Positions 1-13,048 are shown, counted from the stretch's first letter. The stretch is DNA of 64,000 nucleotides from Megalobrama amblycephala (GCF_018812025.1 NC_063061.1:9504589-9568588), one strand, 5' to 3'. Notes: generated by a model not told the origin, from the sequence alone. Translations and numbers: made by a program.

Positions 1-501
1 ATAACCCTAAGATTGTTGAACGTATTGCCACAGTGTAGGTGAGCAGAGAACGTCATCTTTGCCCTCACGCTCATGTCCTCTACCTCGGCTCAATTCAATT
101 ACCATTCCCCACACAAACGAGCACACGTTTTCTTCTTTTCATTCTTTCATCCCTCTTTTCTTTTTTAGCATAGACAGGGCTTATGCAAATGAGCTCTTCT
201 CTGCCACTGAGGGTTGCCAAGCCATGTGCCCCAGTGTAATGTCATCCCACTTAAAGACTATGTAAACAGCATTATCGGCACGTTTGCACGACGCTCGCCG
301 CAAGGTCGTGGTGGGCAGGCAGGGGTGCGGGGGGGCAGAAAGAGACGATGGGGGGGCATGCAGAGAGGGACGAGTGTAGTGCATGTTCTGCATCTGAAGA
401 CGGATGTTGAGTGTGTGTTCAAGGTGTGCGCTAGACGGCCTCCTGCGACTTTAGTCTGAAAAACACTTAAGCAGTAATGACAAGCACAAATGGAAAAAAA
501 G
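1..501. other. Unassigned intronic sequence
   Basis: No coding or repeat signature was recognised. A short G-rich patch lies at about 305-360. Short open frames here have no recognisable protein signature. Confidence 0.4.
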
Positions 502-690
502 GTCCCACTTTATATTAGGTGTCTTTATTACAAAAAATATTGTATTACAAAACACTTGCATTTGAGGTGGATTACGGGTAAGGTTAGAGACAGGTCTGGT
601 GGTCTGGTTAGAATTAAGGGTGGGTTAAAGGGGGAGGACAACATTATAGAAATTCATTACAGATGTAATTGCATGCAAGTATTTTTTAAA
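502..690. repeat. Short interspersed DNA-element fragment
   Basis: Begins AAGGTCCCACTTTATATTAGG and runs through a GGGTAAGGTTAGA-type centre, a texture shared with the GGTAACACTTTA elements at 4637 and 17300. The right terminal repeat is not preserved. Assignment is by resemblance only. Confidence 0.45.
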
Positions 691-1080
691 TAAAATTAAA
701 AAGAGAAAACAAGTATGTATGCAAGTGCATTGTATCAGGTGATTCATTTAAATGTTATAGTGCATAGTAGTTAAAGACACAATATAAAATGGGTCAAAAA
801 AAAAAAAAATCATGTGTTTAACTACATAGCAGTTAAAGACCTGTGGGTCATAAAATACAATTATAAAATAACAAAAAAAAAAAATGAAATAAAATAAATA
901 AATAAAATATTTCTCAGAGACAGAAACTAAATTAATTTTTGCTTAATTCTCCTAATTTATCAGTTGAGGCCGATTGAATAACTTCTTAGACTTCTTATCA
1001 TAACTTTTTTTAATCGGTTACATAAAGGTAGATTGGTCTAATTGGATCCATTTTATTTCTCTCAAGGCATTCAAGTAGAA
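691..1080. other. AT-rich intronic sequence with A-runs
   Basis: Several A-runs and an (AAAT)n-like patch at about 885-908. Nothing gene-like seen. Confidence 0.4.
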
Positions 1081-2239
1081 TCATCAGAGCCAGCTGATGA
1101 AGCATAACCAAAAACAAGACTCATGAACTACGAAAGAGCAATAAAACGTGCCTCTGGGTATCGTCCGATTCGATCGCATTTCTCTTTTACCCTCTTCGAT
1201 TCACTACATATCGCTAATACCACTTCCATTCTTCTTTCTTCTCCAGAAAAAAAAAAAAAAAAGGGAAAATGCCTCCCCGTTTCATCCGTGTCCAGGAGCA
1301 CTTGTGTGACACAATGAAAGTATTTGAGACTCTGGAGGCCCCTACCTCGGCCCCTGCCTGCCTGAATGGCTGTTGTGCTCATTAGCTGCCATGGCGACAC
1401 CCGGGCTGGCGAATAGCATTTGAGCTGCGGACCGGCACAAAAGCACCTCCAATTAAATGTCAATAATTTAACAAATCCTTTGAACTCCTCGCAGCTCCGT
1501 GTTTACAGGGGCTTACAAGAACACTGGAGCGCCATTGTCTCATTATCTGCACAAGCCACAGGAGAGATAGAGGGAGGGAAAGAGAGATAGATAGAAGGAA
1601 AAATGTTAAGAGGGGTGGTTGAAAGGACACACGGGGAGAGGGGTGGAGGACAGCACTCTGCCATGTTTGGGCTGGGGATATCTGGGAAATGAAGTCCATT
1701 CAATACGATATCTTGTTGACTCCGTTAACTTCCTTGAGCCCGTGAAGAATCAAACCTTGGCGGTGCGAGGCTGTTAATGAAATCCACAGCTTCGGTCCTG
1801 CAGGAGAGAACGAGGCTCTCGACGTGGCTTCTTTCGCAAGTTTTTAGCTTGTGAAATTGCATTATAAATAGTACTTGACATCTGCCATAAATAGAAAATC
1901 AATTAACATTCATACACCTTTGTTCTAAATTACAGTGACAGCCGGCGAGCATATGAGAGACGTTTCTGAGGTGTCTTTTCAAGTCAACGACCTGGTAATT
2001 TGACATGTTCTGCACTGGCACTCTTTCAGGTATTATTTTGTCAAAAAGGACTATCGTAACGCCAAATTTCCTAACGACAATATCTACTTTGGAATTAAAT
2101 TTGAAGCGTCTCATTTCTGCGCCACTAGCATCAACCAAACGAATTGTAAAATGAATGACTCTTTTCAAACTCACTCTGACTTCCATTGTTTGGACAAACA
2201 GATGTTTCTGCCTCATATGTTTCTACATTTAAAACTATT
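1081..2239. other. Repeat-poor intronic block, candidate conserved non-coding sequence
   Basis: Balanced composition and no recognisable mobile-element ends, apart from an A-run at about 1246-1262 and a GA-rich patch at 1560-1600. Such blocks in dach introns are plausible enhancers. Conservation was not testable here, so this is an inference from texture and locus. Confidence 0.35.
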
Positions 2240-2243
2240 TTAA

Positions 2244-3509
2244 AGGGGTCATGACCTGCGTTGTTTTATTGTTTTATAATGTTTCCTGGGGTGCATTTAT
2301 AATGTTAGTATGCTTTTTACATCAAAAATGGGCATAATTTAGAAATAAAAGGCATTTTTCCCATCCTGATTTTAGCCCTCTTATTTGAACACTCTGTTTT
2401 AGGAGGCGTGTCTGCTGTGAGACTTCAGTGTAAACGCCCACTGCTGTGATTGGCTAAAATCTTTGCATATGAAATAGTTGAGCATTTCTCTCAAAAAATT
2501 TTAGCACGTTTTTACTAATTACAGCTCTCAAGGTGAACTAATCGTGAAAAGTGTTGATTATAGCATTACATTTAGATCTATGCCATTATATTTAGATCGT
2601 GGCATAAAAGGTTGCAGTGATGAACACTGTAGCCGATCACAGACAGTTGTTGAGCGCATGAAAGCAGCGATCTCGTCATTGCAATTCAATTTCTGCACAC
2701 TACTAATGCTTTCATCATAACTAACAGTACAAACATGATATATTTAAGAGATTCGTTGAATAAAACGGGAGTTTTGGTGCGAGTCCAGAACTCTGATACT
2801 CGCGCTGTTTGATTGACAGCTCCAGTGATTGTAAAAGGAGCATTCTTTGATTGCTTTCTATGTATAATTTGATCACTGTTTAAATAACAGATTATTTTCA
2901 TCCTACTAAGAGAAATGATGTGAAGTTGATCGTTTAGTCACTGCTTTGATTTACTGACACATAGACAAAGAACATCTGACTGTACATGCATCATTACATA
3001 TCAGATCAGGCATTAGTTACTTACATGTTGTTGCATTACTGTCGAGTCCATATCATAAAAGTCTGTTTGCAAAGCCTGCGCCGAAATGCGATTGATTTAC
3101 CAAAGAATCCACAGTGAAATACCGAATACAAATAAATAAAATTCAACTGAGACATTCACATTGTTGAAAATAAATAACCATATTTCTAGCATTAGGATAC
3201 TTTGAAAGGTAATATTATTTTTAGACCTGTATCGTTCTTCTCTCCTCATCATCTCACTAACACGCCTGTGGGCGGGGCTAACAGTGCAATAACAAAGTAG
3301 TCGTTGATTTCTACTGTGGAGGCGGCGTTTCACCTATCTATAGGCACATTCTAGATTCAGTTGTTTGCTGGGTCTGGTGTCAATAAAAGCTTTTATTGGA
3401 CTAACAAGGAAGTTTTCATATCTGAAACTTACAGTATATTCTTATAGTACGATGACCTCTTATATATCAAAAGCTCAAGGAAAAGTTGATTTCTAAATTC
3501 ACGGCCCCT
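2244..3509. mobile_element. TTAA-flanked non-autonomous DNA transposon, 1266 bp
   Basis: Flanked by TTAA on both sides (2240-2243 and 3510-3513). Termini are imperfect inverted repeats: AGGGGTCATGA on the left, and AGGGGCCGTGA as the complement of the right end. TTAA duplication is the hallmark of piggyBac-type transposition. No transposase frame is present, so it is non-autonomous. The interior carries a stretch (about 2400-2470) rich in short C/G blocks. Confidence 0.72.
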
Positions 3510-3513
3510 TTAA

Positions 3514-4052
3514 GAACAAAAATCACATACTTCATCTTTAAAATCGTGGGTAACTAACTGAACTCGTTCTTCTGATCTTGTGCTCTGCTGATGACCTTAC
3601 AATAAGCATGTGGCTCAATTCACTTTGAAACTCAGCATGTCAAAAACACAGACAGTTTTCACTGCAAACACTTCCAAAGGAATGGGACAAATGGATTAGG
3701 AAAACAACACCCCTCCTTTTCCTCCATGCCTCCCATCCCTCTGCGAACCCTCGTCCCGCTAGCAAGAAAACTCCACAAAATCAAAAGCCTTGAGATTTCC
3801 TTACTCCCTTTCTTGGCCAAACTTTTACATCTCTGTTTACTGGGATTTTTTCCTTATTACAAAATGATTTCGGTCCGCAAACATGCATGGATTACTCAGC
3901 GAGTACGACCCGAGGTCATCCCTGAACACGAGGCCAAGGAGGAAAAGAAAAACAACGATGTGATATGAAAAGAAAATAGAGATGATTGTTGTCCGACTGT
4001 GTTGCGCTTTTGTTTAAAGCAATTAAGGCAGTGGGCTTTTTTGTATTGCATT

Positions 4053-4089
<37 letters not shown>

Positions 4090-4636
4090 GGTAAGAAAAG
4101 AACAACCTGAACATGTAGGAGCAAATCTGAAGAAAAGAAAGCGAAAAAAAGATGCAGTGGCTGCACAATCTAAACATTGACCGGCCCATGTTTTTCTAGC
4201 AAAGCCTGCTTTCAGAGAGATTTGAATTTAATTGATTCCTTTTTACACAAATACATTGTTGGAATGCCAGTAATGAAAAGGGCCACGGAGGGGTCAGGGG
4301 GACACAGCGGTACGGAGAAGAAAGAGACCAGACAGAACAGGACAGGACAGGACAGGACAGACAGACAGATGGACAAGCAGGCAGGGGATGTTGATATAGA
4401 TCAACTGTACACCTGCTGCATCAATGCCCGAGACTACATCTCTCTTGTTATTTTCTTTTTTTTTTATATTAAAAATGTTAGGGCTTTATAATTGTTTAAT
4501 GAGATTAATTATATTCAAAAATAAAAAAGGAAAAAATAATGAAATTATAATAATTTATTTAAATTATCAACATTTGGGGGCTTTTCAGTAAATATTGATA
4601 CATGCAATTAATTTGGTTAATGAATCGACAAAATTT
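3514..4636. other. Unassigned intronic sequence with an (A)~30 run and a GGACA-type tandem
   Basis: Holds an uninterrupted A-run of about 30 at 4058-4087 and a short pentanucleotide-like tandem (GGACA/AGACA) at about 4333-4376. No gene or clear transposon end was seen. Confidence 0.45.
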
Positions 4637-4830
4637 GGTAACACTTTACATTAAGGTTCCATTAGTTAATATTAGTTAATTCATTAGTAACTCTAAAGCA
4701 CTTAATAATCTGTTAATTTCAACATTTACTAACATTATAAAAATCAAAAGTCATATTAACATTATTTAATGGACCTGAGCTACAGTAACATGAACTAAGA
4801 ATGATCAGTTTAACAATTAACAATAACAAT
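4637..4830 (+). repeat. GGTAACACTTTA-type MITE fragment
   Basis: Starts GGTAACACTTTACATTAAGG and continues with repeated ATTAGTTAAT motifs, a very common teleost repeat start. The expected complementary right end is missing or decayed, so this is a fragment. Confidence 0.55.
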
Positions 4831-5461
4831 ATTGGCATGTCAGTGAAAACAACAGAGCATATATAGTCATTATGCACATGATTTTTTTTTTCAAATTAAA
4901 AGCGAGACTGTTTCCTCACAGGCATTTTCCAATGCTCCAAGTAACTTGAAAGCATCCACCTGTGTGCCTCATATCAATGACAATTGCCCTGTCCTCTGGG
5001 GCACGTCACTGTTTTGTATGTGTCCCACCCTATTATAGCCCAAGGACATCAGCACGGCCCCTCTGTAACTTAACACCTATGTAAAATAATACTACATGTA
5101 TTATTCATACTAACATGATGGAGCAGTTGAAAACAGCCCAGAAGACAGGCACCTATGAAAATGATGACCAAACACAGAAAGAGTCGTGAATTATTGAGGC
5201 GGCCATCAGCTGCGTTTTAGCAGCGCAAAGGGATGCTGAATAAGGCGCTGACTGGAAACCCAGAATGCCTTGCAATGTTCTTAAAAGGTTAGGACCAAAC
5301 TGTGAGGTATTTGCTTTATCAGTGTCTGGAAAGTTACTTTGAAATCGTTTGCTATGCCACAAGCTACTCGTAAAGTTAAACAGCAAAATTATCCTTTAGG
5401 AAAAGTAGTTGGCTACAAATAAAAGTTGCAAAAAATGATCAACAACAATGAATTTAAAATT
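4831..5461. other. Unassigned intronic sequence
   Basis: Nothing recognised. A CAGCGC/GCGCTG-rich stretch lies at about 5190-5260. Confidence 0.35.
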
Positions 5462-5465
5462 TTAA

Positions 5466-6139
5466 AGGGGGCCTATAATGCCCCTTTCACAAGATGTAAT
5501 ATAAGTCTCTGGTGTCCCCAGAATGTGTCTGTGAAGTTTCAGCTCAAAATACTCCACAGATCATTTATTATAACTTGTCAAATTTTCCCCATTTTGGGTG
5601 TGAGCAAAAACACGTTTTTGTGTGTGTCCCTTTAAATGCAAATGAGCTGCTGCTCCCGTCCCCCTTTCCAGAAAAGGGTGGAGCTTTAACAGCTCACGCT
5701 TCGGTTGCTCAACAACAACAAAGCTGGAGAATCTCACGCAGCCAAAATGAGGATTGTCAGTAACGGTGTTCAGCCTTACATTGTTCAAACCCGGAGTCGG
5801 ACACTGATGGAGTGATTCAGGAAGAAGTTACAACTTTCAAAATGCAACTGGACGTTTCTGAATGGTTAGTGGATAAATTTATATAGTTGCTGTGGAGTTG
5901 ATTCATCTCATCGACTAGCATGTGCCGTCATGTTAATCTTTTGTTCAAATCCAGCGTTGAATTGAAGCAGTCCGGCGTAAAATGACGTAGTCCTTAAACA
6001 GCGAATGCTTTAAAAGAAAATATCTGCCTTTGCATTGAACTTTGAGCATTGTGACTTTGCAGATGTTGTTTATGCTCAAACAGCACCATTACACACTAAC
6101 TAAAGTTAAAAAAAAGTGAAATCATAATCAACCACCCCT
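5466..6139. mobile_element. TTAA-flanked non-autonomous DNA transposon, 674 bp (family A, copy 1)
   Basis: TTAA at 5462-5465 and 6140-6143; termini AGGGGGCC and, complemented, AGGGGTGG. The interior (about 5570-5760, 5880-6100) matches a second copy at 32090-32744. The two copies share the TTTAAATGCAAATGAGCTGC segment and the CAACAACAACAAAGCTGG segment almost base for base. The left ~80 bp resemble the 944-bp elements at 7469 and 27845, suggesting related or recombined families. Confidence 0.72.
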
Positions 6140-6309
6140 TTAATAAACAGTAAATGATTTACTACTGTATTAGATACATGCTAAATACATCTAAAAACAC
6201 TTATTTATATATAACTAAAAGAAAAACAATGATAAACACCAGGAAAAAAAAAAAGTCACATATTTTGCTGAGAAATTTCTGAGTGATGACTTGAATCGAT
6301 CGATCGATT

Positions 6310-6960
6310 GATTGAAAATCTATGTATATTGTATTTGAAATACAAAATATTTTAAATATTTGTATTTTTTTCCAAAGGCTTTAAATCAAGTGTAATTTAT
6401 ATTTAAATACATTGAAGTTTAGTATTTTTCTATTCTTAAAATCCATAAAATACTCTGTTCAAGTCAACCTCTTTATTAGGCTGCTGCTTTCCTGTATCAG
6501 CTACTGTAGTTCAGCCCCCCAACCCCACTTTCATGCATGTGAGCCGCAGCTGTATGACTCCATCTAACATTGGATAAGCTGATTTTCTGCATTAATAAGG
6601 AATAAGATAAGGTGAGGTTGTCGTGATCGATTCTACTTGTTTATTAAGGTTAAAACAAATGTGATTTATTTAGTAGTGTTTACCACAAGTAATAGGCTAC
6701 AGTGTAACCCGTTCAGTATAGAAATGGCACACAGGCACAGTTAAACCCAATCTTTTTTGGTTGGTGGTAAAGGTATGTGAAATGAAAACAGAAGTTTCTA
6801 AACAGTTGTATAAACCAAAATGTTCTTTGCATTCAGAATAGGTCCAGTTACAAAATACTGTAAATATTTTTTTCCATGCAGTATTTGGTATTTTGTTTTC
6901 AAATGAGGTATTTTATTATTTAAAATACATTTTCATGTATTTATGCCCATCTCTGTTTAA
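6310..6960. repeat. Interspersed AT-rich DNA-element remnant
   Basis: Both ends are rich in partly complementary AAAATAC/GTATTTT motifs (6325-6370 and 6850-6945), and the right end reads ATGCCCATCTCTG, whose complement is a frequent teleost repeat start. No autonomous coding frame. Boundaries approximate. Confidence 0.4.
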
Positions 6961-7130
6961 ACTGAGCCATTGCCAATGATCCTCAGCGCTACTTAAATGA
7001 ATATTCTAGCAACATGTTCTCAATTGTCTTGTTTGTAAAGTATATAATTCCTCTTTTCACTAGTGTCGAAAAAAAGGACCTTAATAAAAAGTAAATAATA
7101 ATAAATCAACATTCAACAATATTATTGATT

Positions 7131-7400
7131 TGACTGCACTGACAATATTGGATGAGAACTGAACTAACTTTAATTGACAATCTTTACAAAAGAACTGAAT
7201 CAACAGAACTGAATCAACAGAACTGAATCAACAACTGACTTCAGCTGAACAATGACACTGTTTTCATTTAGAGCTGCTGTACTGCCAAAATGAACTCTGT
7301 TTGCATCATTGAATCCTGTTATCACTGTAAAGCTGCTTTGAAGCAATCTGTATTGTAAAAAAAAAAAAAAAAAAAAAAAGCTATAAATAAAGGAGACTTT
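7131..7400 (+). mobile_element. 3' tail of a LINE/SINE-type retroelement
   Basis: Contains CTGTAAAGCTGCTTTGAAGC followed by ATCTGTATTG, an A-run of about 22 (7357-7379) and ATAAATAAAGGAGACTTT, the arrangement of a common teleost non-LTR 3' end. A 14-bp unit (CAGAACTGAATCAA) is repeated three times at about 7193-7234. No reverse transcriptase remains. Confidence 0.55.
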
Positions 7401-7468
7401 ACAGGTTTCCTAAACTGTTTTTACTCTTTTCAGGTCAATCCCAATTTACCTTTGTCTCTGCACATTAA

Positions 7469-8412
7469 AGGTGCCCTAGATTGTGTTTTTAAAAGATGTA
7501 ATATAAGTCTAAGGTGTCCCCTGAATGTGTCTGTGAAGTTTCAGATCAAAATACCCCATACATTTTTTTTATAAATTTTTTTAACTGCCTATTTTGGGGC
7601 ATCATTATAAACGCGCCGATTTTATGCTGCGGCCCCTTTAAATCCCGTGGTCCACGCCCACAGAGCTCGCGCTTGCCTTAAACAGTGCATTAAAGTTTAC
7701 ACAGCTAATATAACCCTCAAAATGGATCTTTACAAAGTGTTCGTCATGCATGCGTCGGATTATGTGAGTACTGTATACTGTTATATTGTTTACTTCTGAT
7801 TTTGAATGAGTTTGCTCCGTGGCTAACGGCTAATGCTACTCTGTTGGAGAGATTTATAAAGAATGAAGTTGTGTTTATGAATTATACAGACTGCAAGTGT
7901 TTAAAAATGAAAAAAGCGACGGCTCTCTTGTCTCCGTGAATACAGTAATAACCGATGGTAACTTTAACCACATTTAACAGTACATTAGCAACATGCTAAC
8001 GAAATATTTAGAAAGACAGTTTACAAATATCACTAAAAATATCATGGATCATGTCAGTTATTATTGCTCCATCTGCCATTTTTCGCTATTGTTCTTGCTT
8101 GCTTACCTAGTCTGATGATTTGGTTGTGCACATCCAGACGTTAATACTGGCTGCCCTTGTCTAATGCCTTTTATAATGTTGGAAACGTGGGCTGGCATAT
8201 GCAAATATTGGGGGCGTACACCCCGACTGTTACGTAACAGTCGGTGTTATCTTGAGAGTCGCCTGTTCTTCGGAGGTCTTTTAAACAAATGAGATTTATT
8301 TAAAAAGGAGGAAACAATGGAGTTTGAGACTCACTGTATGTCATTTCCATGTACTGAACTCTTGTTATTTAACAATGCCAAGATAAATTCCATTTTTCAT
8401 TCGAGGGCACCT
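7469..8412. mobile_element. TTAA-flanked non-autonomous DNA transposon, 944 bp (family B, copy 1)
   Basis: Precise TTAA duplications at 7465-7468 and 8413-8416 and inverted ends AGGTGCCCTAGA / complement of TCGAGGGCACCT. A second copy of the same length lies at 27845-28788 in the same orientation; sampled stretches are nearly identical, differing by small indels. No transposase frame. A short palindrome, GACTGTTACGTAACAGTC, lies near 8226. Confidence 0.82.
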
Positions 8413-8416
8413 TTAA

Positions 8417-9700
8417 TATCGGATAGGAGAAAGTATTTTAACTGAAAAAAAATTATAAACCACCTACAAGTTGTGCATTTAGCACATTTTAACATTCAAC
8501 AAAAAAAGAATGCATTCTGTGCCGTAATCTAGTCTGTTCCTAATGCAGTCCAGAAATGGCTCCATAAGATGGTCAAATTCCATTATTTTAATCTAATATC
8601 AACAGGGCCAGCCATATAAACATCCTTTTGTAACTATACTGCCACTGCTGGGATAACAGACTTTTTTTCCAGGCCATTTCCCTCAGCTCTGGGCAATCCG
8701 AACACAAGGGTGGACCTCTGGGTGGAATTTACGGCTCTACGGCTATGGTGAGCACCACAAAAGCTACTGATGTCACTCCTTCCTACGCAATCCCTCAAAA
8801 ATGACCCTGTGAGTCGATACGCCAAAACTAAACGCCTTGTTCCCAAACTGAGAGCATTACATGTAAATACTAATGGGAATGAAAGTTAGAAAGAATCTTT
8901 TTTGTGTGTATGTTAATACACTAGGCAGATGGTCGTAGAGCGGAGGATGACTAAACGAATAAATAAACAAATACAAGACAGTATTGTTTTTGCTGAAAGT
9001 TTATCCAGCGTGGCCGGAATTAATGCCGTCCACAAAAGAGTCCCGACAGGCAGAGCATGAAATGGGAATGGTGGGGTGTGGGAAAAGAGACGAGCGAAAG
9101 AGAGGCTCCCATCTATTGTTTTCATTGTCTGGGATCAGAAGCTGGAATGAGAGCCGAGAATAGGGGGGTAGAGCGAGAGAGAAAGGAGAAACACTCAGAA
9201 TCCACATAAACGCTCTTGACACAGAGTGCAAAGATGAATTACAGGTATCCATTTAGCCTAAACAGCTGGGGTGAGGGTGGGGGAAAGTTAGCGGAGGGAA
9301 AAAGAGGAGAGGTAGGACAAAACATCAGTTCTTTTAACATAACCTCTTATCCCTCGCTATGACTCCTCCCTGCCTCGAACAACTCTGCGAGAATCAGTTT
9401 ATGGGCCTGGAAAGAGGATCTGAATCACACTAGCAAACAAACAAGAACCCATACGCTCAGAAGGGACATCAACTATATATCACAAGCCAGATATCCCACT
9501 GTCAGATTAGACCATAACAGCTCTGCTTGGTCCCAGGCAACAGGATCAAACAAAAAAGGCTGTACAAATCAAACTCACAAAGTAAGAATCCTTGTACAGC
9601 GCGAGTCAATAAAGGCTTACATCCACAAGCCTTGACTATCTAAGACTATCAATGTCCAGTTTACAACTTCTAACATCTAGTATTTCCCTTAAAGCATCAT
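8417..9700. other. Repeat-poor intronic block, candidate conserved non-coding sequence
   Basis: No recognisable repeat ends and balanced composition. Open frames on both strands lack domain signatures. Enhancer content is plausible from the locus but unproven. Confidence 0.35.
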
Positions 9701-9848
9701 TGGTGCAAGTCATACCCCTTTTCCACCAAGGCAGTTTGAGTGTTGGTTCAGAGCCAGAGCCTAGTTTCAAATCAGTTCTTTGTCTTTCGACACCCAAAGC
9801 ATCAACTCTGAACCAGGAAAAGTGGTTCGTAAGTAGCACCAAAACATT

Positions 9849-10913
9849 CACTCTAAAAACTAATTCAGGGGACCTTTAGTCATTACTTAAATATATATAT
9901 TGTTGTGAAATAAAAAAAAATCAAGTTCTGAAATGCTGTTAGACTTTTTACTTGTAATTGTTATTTTATTGAGCTTGGATGACACACAAATTATGCCTAT
10001 TGATTCGATATACTACCATGACTTGTCATAGTTTAACATTTTCAGTTAATCAAAAATGTATTTAATTTTAAGTTCTGTTAATGTAAAATACAATCTGATG
10101 ACGTGCAAACGTGTTTCATTGTTTTGAGTTGTATCAACACTTCTTTTAATTTAGACGAACTTAAGTTAAGTGAAACTGGGCTGGGATTTATATTTCCCAT
10201 CATGCTTTGCCCATGGCACTTGAAAGGGAGAGTAAATGCTAAAATTAAGTGTTATATAATGTTTTTTGCACAAGATTAATGGTAAGGGAGATTTAGCAGT
10301 AATTAGTGTTTTGTTATGCTAATTTAGAAGAGTTTCTGTTAATGTGGGTTTTTGGAGATTTACCATCATGGTGACAAGCGGTGCTTGGTAAGTTCATGTT
10401 ACATAGAAATGTGTTTTATTGTGTCCAAAAAGCATCTTCACCTTACTTAAAACATACTACAACTTAAATAGTTGCATTCATGGTCACAATTTTTAAGTTC
10501 ATGTTACTTAGAAATGCGTTTTATTGTGGCAAAAAACCGTCTTCACCTTACTTAAAACATTATGTTGGATCAACTTAAATAGCTGCATTCATGTTGACAA
10601 TTATTAAGTTCATGTTACTTAGAAATGTGTTTTTATTGTGGCAAAAAACCGTCTTCACCTTACTTAAAACATTATGTTGGATCAACTTAAATAGTTGCAT
10701 TCATGTTGACAATTATTAAGTTCATGTTACTTAGAAATGTGTTTTTATTGTGGCAAAAAAACGTCTTCACCTTACTTAAAACATTATGTTGGATCAACTC
10801 AAAATATTGCTTTGAATTAATGTAATTCTCCCAATTGGCTTAAGTTAAAAACTCTAGTGGAAAATGTTAACATATTTTTTTTTTGTTGAACCAATGTTTT
10901 ATTTTTTAAAGTG
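9849..10913. mobile_element. CACTCTAAAAA-ended element nested in the 9711-13576 transposon
   Basis: Ends CACTCTAAAAA and, complemented, CACTTTAAAAA, the same terminal signature as the foldback elements at 37247-38234. Interior is AT-rich with a four-copy tandem repeat (10391-10800). Non-coding. Confidence 0.55.
10391..10800 (+). repeat. Tandem repeat, about four units of 105-112 bp
   Basis: AGTTCATGTTAC starts at 10391, 10496, 10607 and 10719, and each unit carries a CGTCTTCACCTTACTT-like core followed by AACATTATGTTGGATC in the later units. Units 2-4 are nearly identical, unit 1 more diverged. Confidence 0.85.
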
Positions 10914-12131
10914 TTGCTGGTCTAGAAGTAAGAGCCGCTTGCGTCAGGGGTTGGGGGCAGGGTTACCGTGACCAAAAAGACGAACAGAAACTCAACCACC
11001 ATTTTTGAAATAGAAGCTAAAAATGATGGACGAGATCAGTGTTGGGTGTAACGCGTTACTGTAATTAAATTACTTGTTCACTGAAAAAGTAAAGTACGGG
11101 ATTACTGTTCATTTTTAGGTAATTTAATTACAGTTACTTATAATGTACTTGCGTTACATACAGTAAATTAGTTCAACAGTTCTGTATAAATCAATATTGA
11201 AATTAAAATCTAAATTTGTCGTCTAAAGGTAAAAGTGAGCGCTGCCTCTTTAAAATCGTTAGCTGTAGTAAGTTGCGCGTGAGTTCGCAACTTCACACCA
11301 GTTGGCTGCGTAGCCGCTGTCTGAAGCAAGTGGCTGTTTTGCAGAATGGAAATAATCCAATTACTTTTGATACAGGTAGGCAAGAACATTACGGTAAAAT
11401 ATAAGCTATGTCCTAGGGAGAAAAAACTACTCGCGCTCTCTGAGAGACGGTCTTCAGTCAGTGCGCTCTCAACCAAAGCGCAAACACATAGCTGCTCTCG
11501 CGAGTGTCATATTTTCGCGGTTTATTACACATTAACGTTCAAATACACACACAGTTATGTCAAAATGCTCGTCTTGGCGTATATTCGCGTTGGTTATGTG
11601 AATGTGAACAGCATGTGTAACAGCATATTGTCTCTGTCCATTAGGTCTTAGTGACAGCAGCCTTTAAAACATGCTAATGTCTACTATTGGCTGTCTGTAT
11701 TATAAATGATAATCAAACAACAAAAGAAAAGCTTTAATAAGAATTAATATATAATTAATTTAGAGTTATAACTATGCAGAGTTATTTTATATTTGATTAT
11801 TCAATTTCTGTGGTATTTTTACTTACTACTATTAGACCTACCTGAAAAAAAATGTATAGCATTGTTTTATTTGTATCTTTAAATATTTTACTGTGGTATC
11901 GACTTTGGTATCGAGTATTGTGCACTTTTGGTGGTATTGGTACCGACTACTAGATTTTTGGTATTGTGACATCCCTATTTGTTACTAAAATATTTTAAGT
12001 ATTATAGTATGTTTTAATAAAGCTAAAATGTTTTAAAAAGCTATAAAAGGCTAAACTATTCCATGTTTGACTCTTATTTAAATTATTAAAAGAGTTTCCT
12101 TTCTATTGTCTTCTATTGTCAAGGTTTATAG

Positions 12132-13048
12132 CAGGGGTGTCAAACATACGGTCTGCGGGCCGAATACGGCCCACAAAGGTGTCCAGTCAGGGCCTGTACC
12201 ATGCACAAGCTCACTTTTCATGAAAAATAGGAAGAATAATATAAATATTAAATTGGGGTTGATATGAATGTATCTCTGAAGGGAACTGTATTCAGAAAAG
12301 TTTTGATGGAAAGTTTTTTCCTCTTATCTCCTTATAAAGTAGTAGCCTATTTAACAACGCAGCGCTGCTTTGTGTATAACGGTAACCATGGAAAAGCTAT
12401 ATCACTGCTGTTCCATAAGCGCCACCTACTGTCAGGGAGTGAATATGCATTTTCATTCAGTCCGTCTGCTGATTTTGTTTTGTGCAAGAGTCTTATGTAG
12501 CATAATTTCACAAAGCTAAAGTCAGACCATGCTATTTTTGCTGTCAATCTTGAAATTATAGAATAATTTAAATTAAAAACAACTGCTCATGCTCATGTGC
12601 ATAACATCTTTGTTGGGTTTGTGATAAAAATGCAGTATCAAGTATCTAATATCAAAGAGCTACACATATTTTTTTGAACAAATAAACAACAAATAAATTT
12701 GCTTTAAAAAAAAAAATCTGCAACCAGTATCAGAATCGGCCAATTTGGTTCTAAAAAAATTGGAATTGGCCATGAAAAATTAAAATAGGTGCATCACTAA
12801 TAAAAAAAAAAAAAAATAAATAAATAAATAAATAAAGCATTATTTTAAAATCTAATATTTTTTCACTGTAAAAACAAATACAATTTTAATAAGCAGTGTA
12901 CTAGTTTTTTGAAAATTAATTTGTTGTTTATATGGTTAATATTAATGCAACTATTAGAGCACTAAGGTTTTTTTTTTTTAAATTCAGCCCGCACATGGTT
13001 AATTTTTTCCAATCTGGCCCTCAACCTAAAATGAGTTTGACACCCCTG
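12132..13048. mobile_element. hAT-type element with 8-bp target duplication GTTTATAG, nested inside another hAT
   Basis: Terminal inverted repeats CAGGGGTGTCAAAC / GTTTGACACCCCTG with a perfect 8-bp duplication GTTTATAG (12124-12131 and 13049-13056). The ends resemble hAT/Charlie-like families. 917 bp, non-coding. The right-centre (about 12440-12800) matches the body of the element at 36648-37193, suggesting a further nested insertion. Confidence 0.88.
12440..12800. repeat. Fragment related to the element at 36648-37193
   Basis: Shares TTTTGTTTTGTGCA, AATCTTGAAATTATA, CATCTTTGTT and CTGCAACC...GGAATC-like blocks in the same order as 36700-37190, but without the SINE found there. It ends near GGTGCATCACTAAT. 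It acts as an empty-site reference for that SINE. Confidence 0.55.

Noticed and set aside
8226..8250. GACTGTTACGTAACAGTC palindrome as a possible regulatory operator
   Set aside because: It occurs at the same place in both 944-bp elements, so it belongs to the transposon family rather than to local gene regulation.
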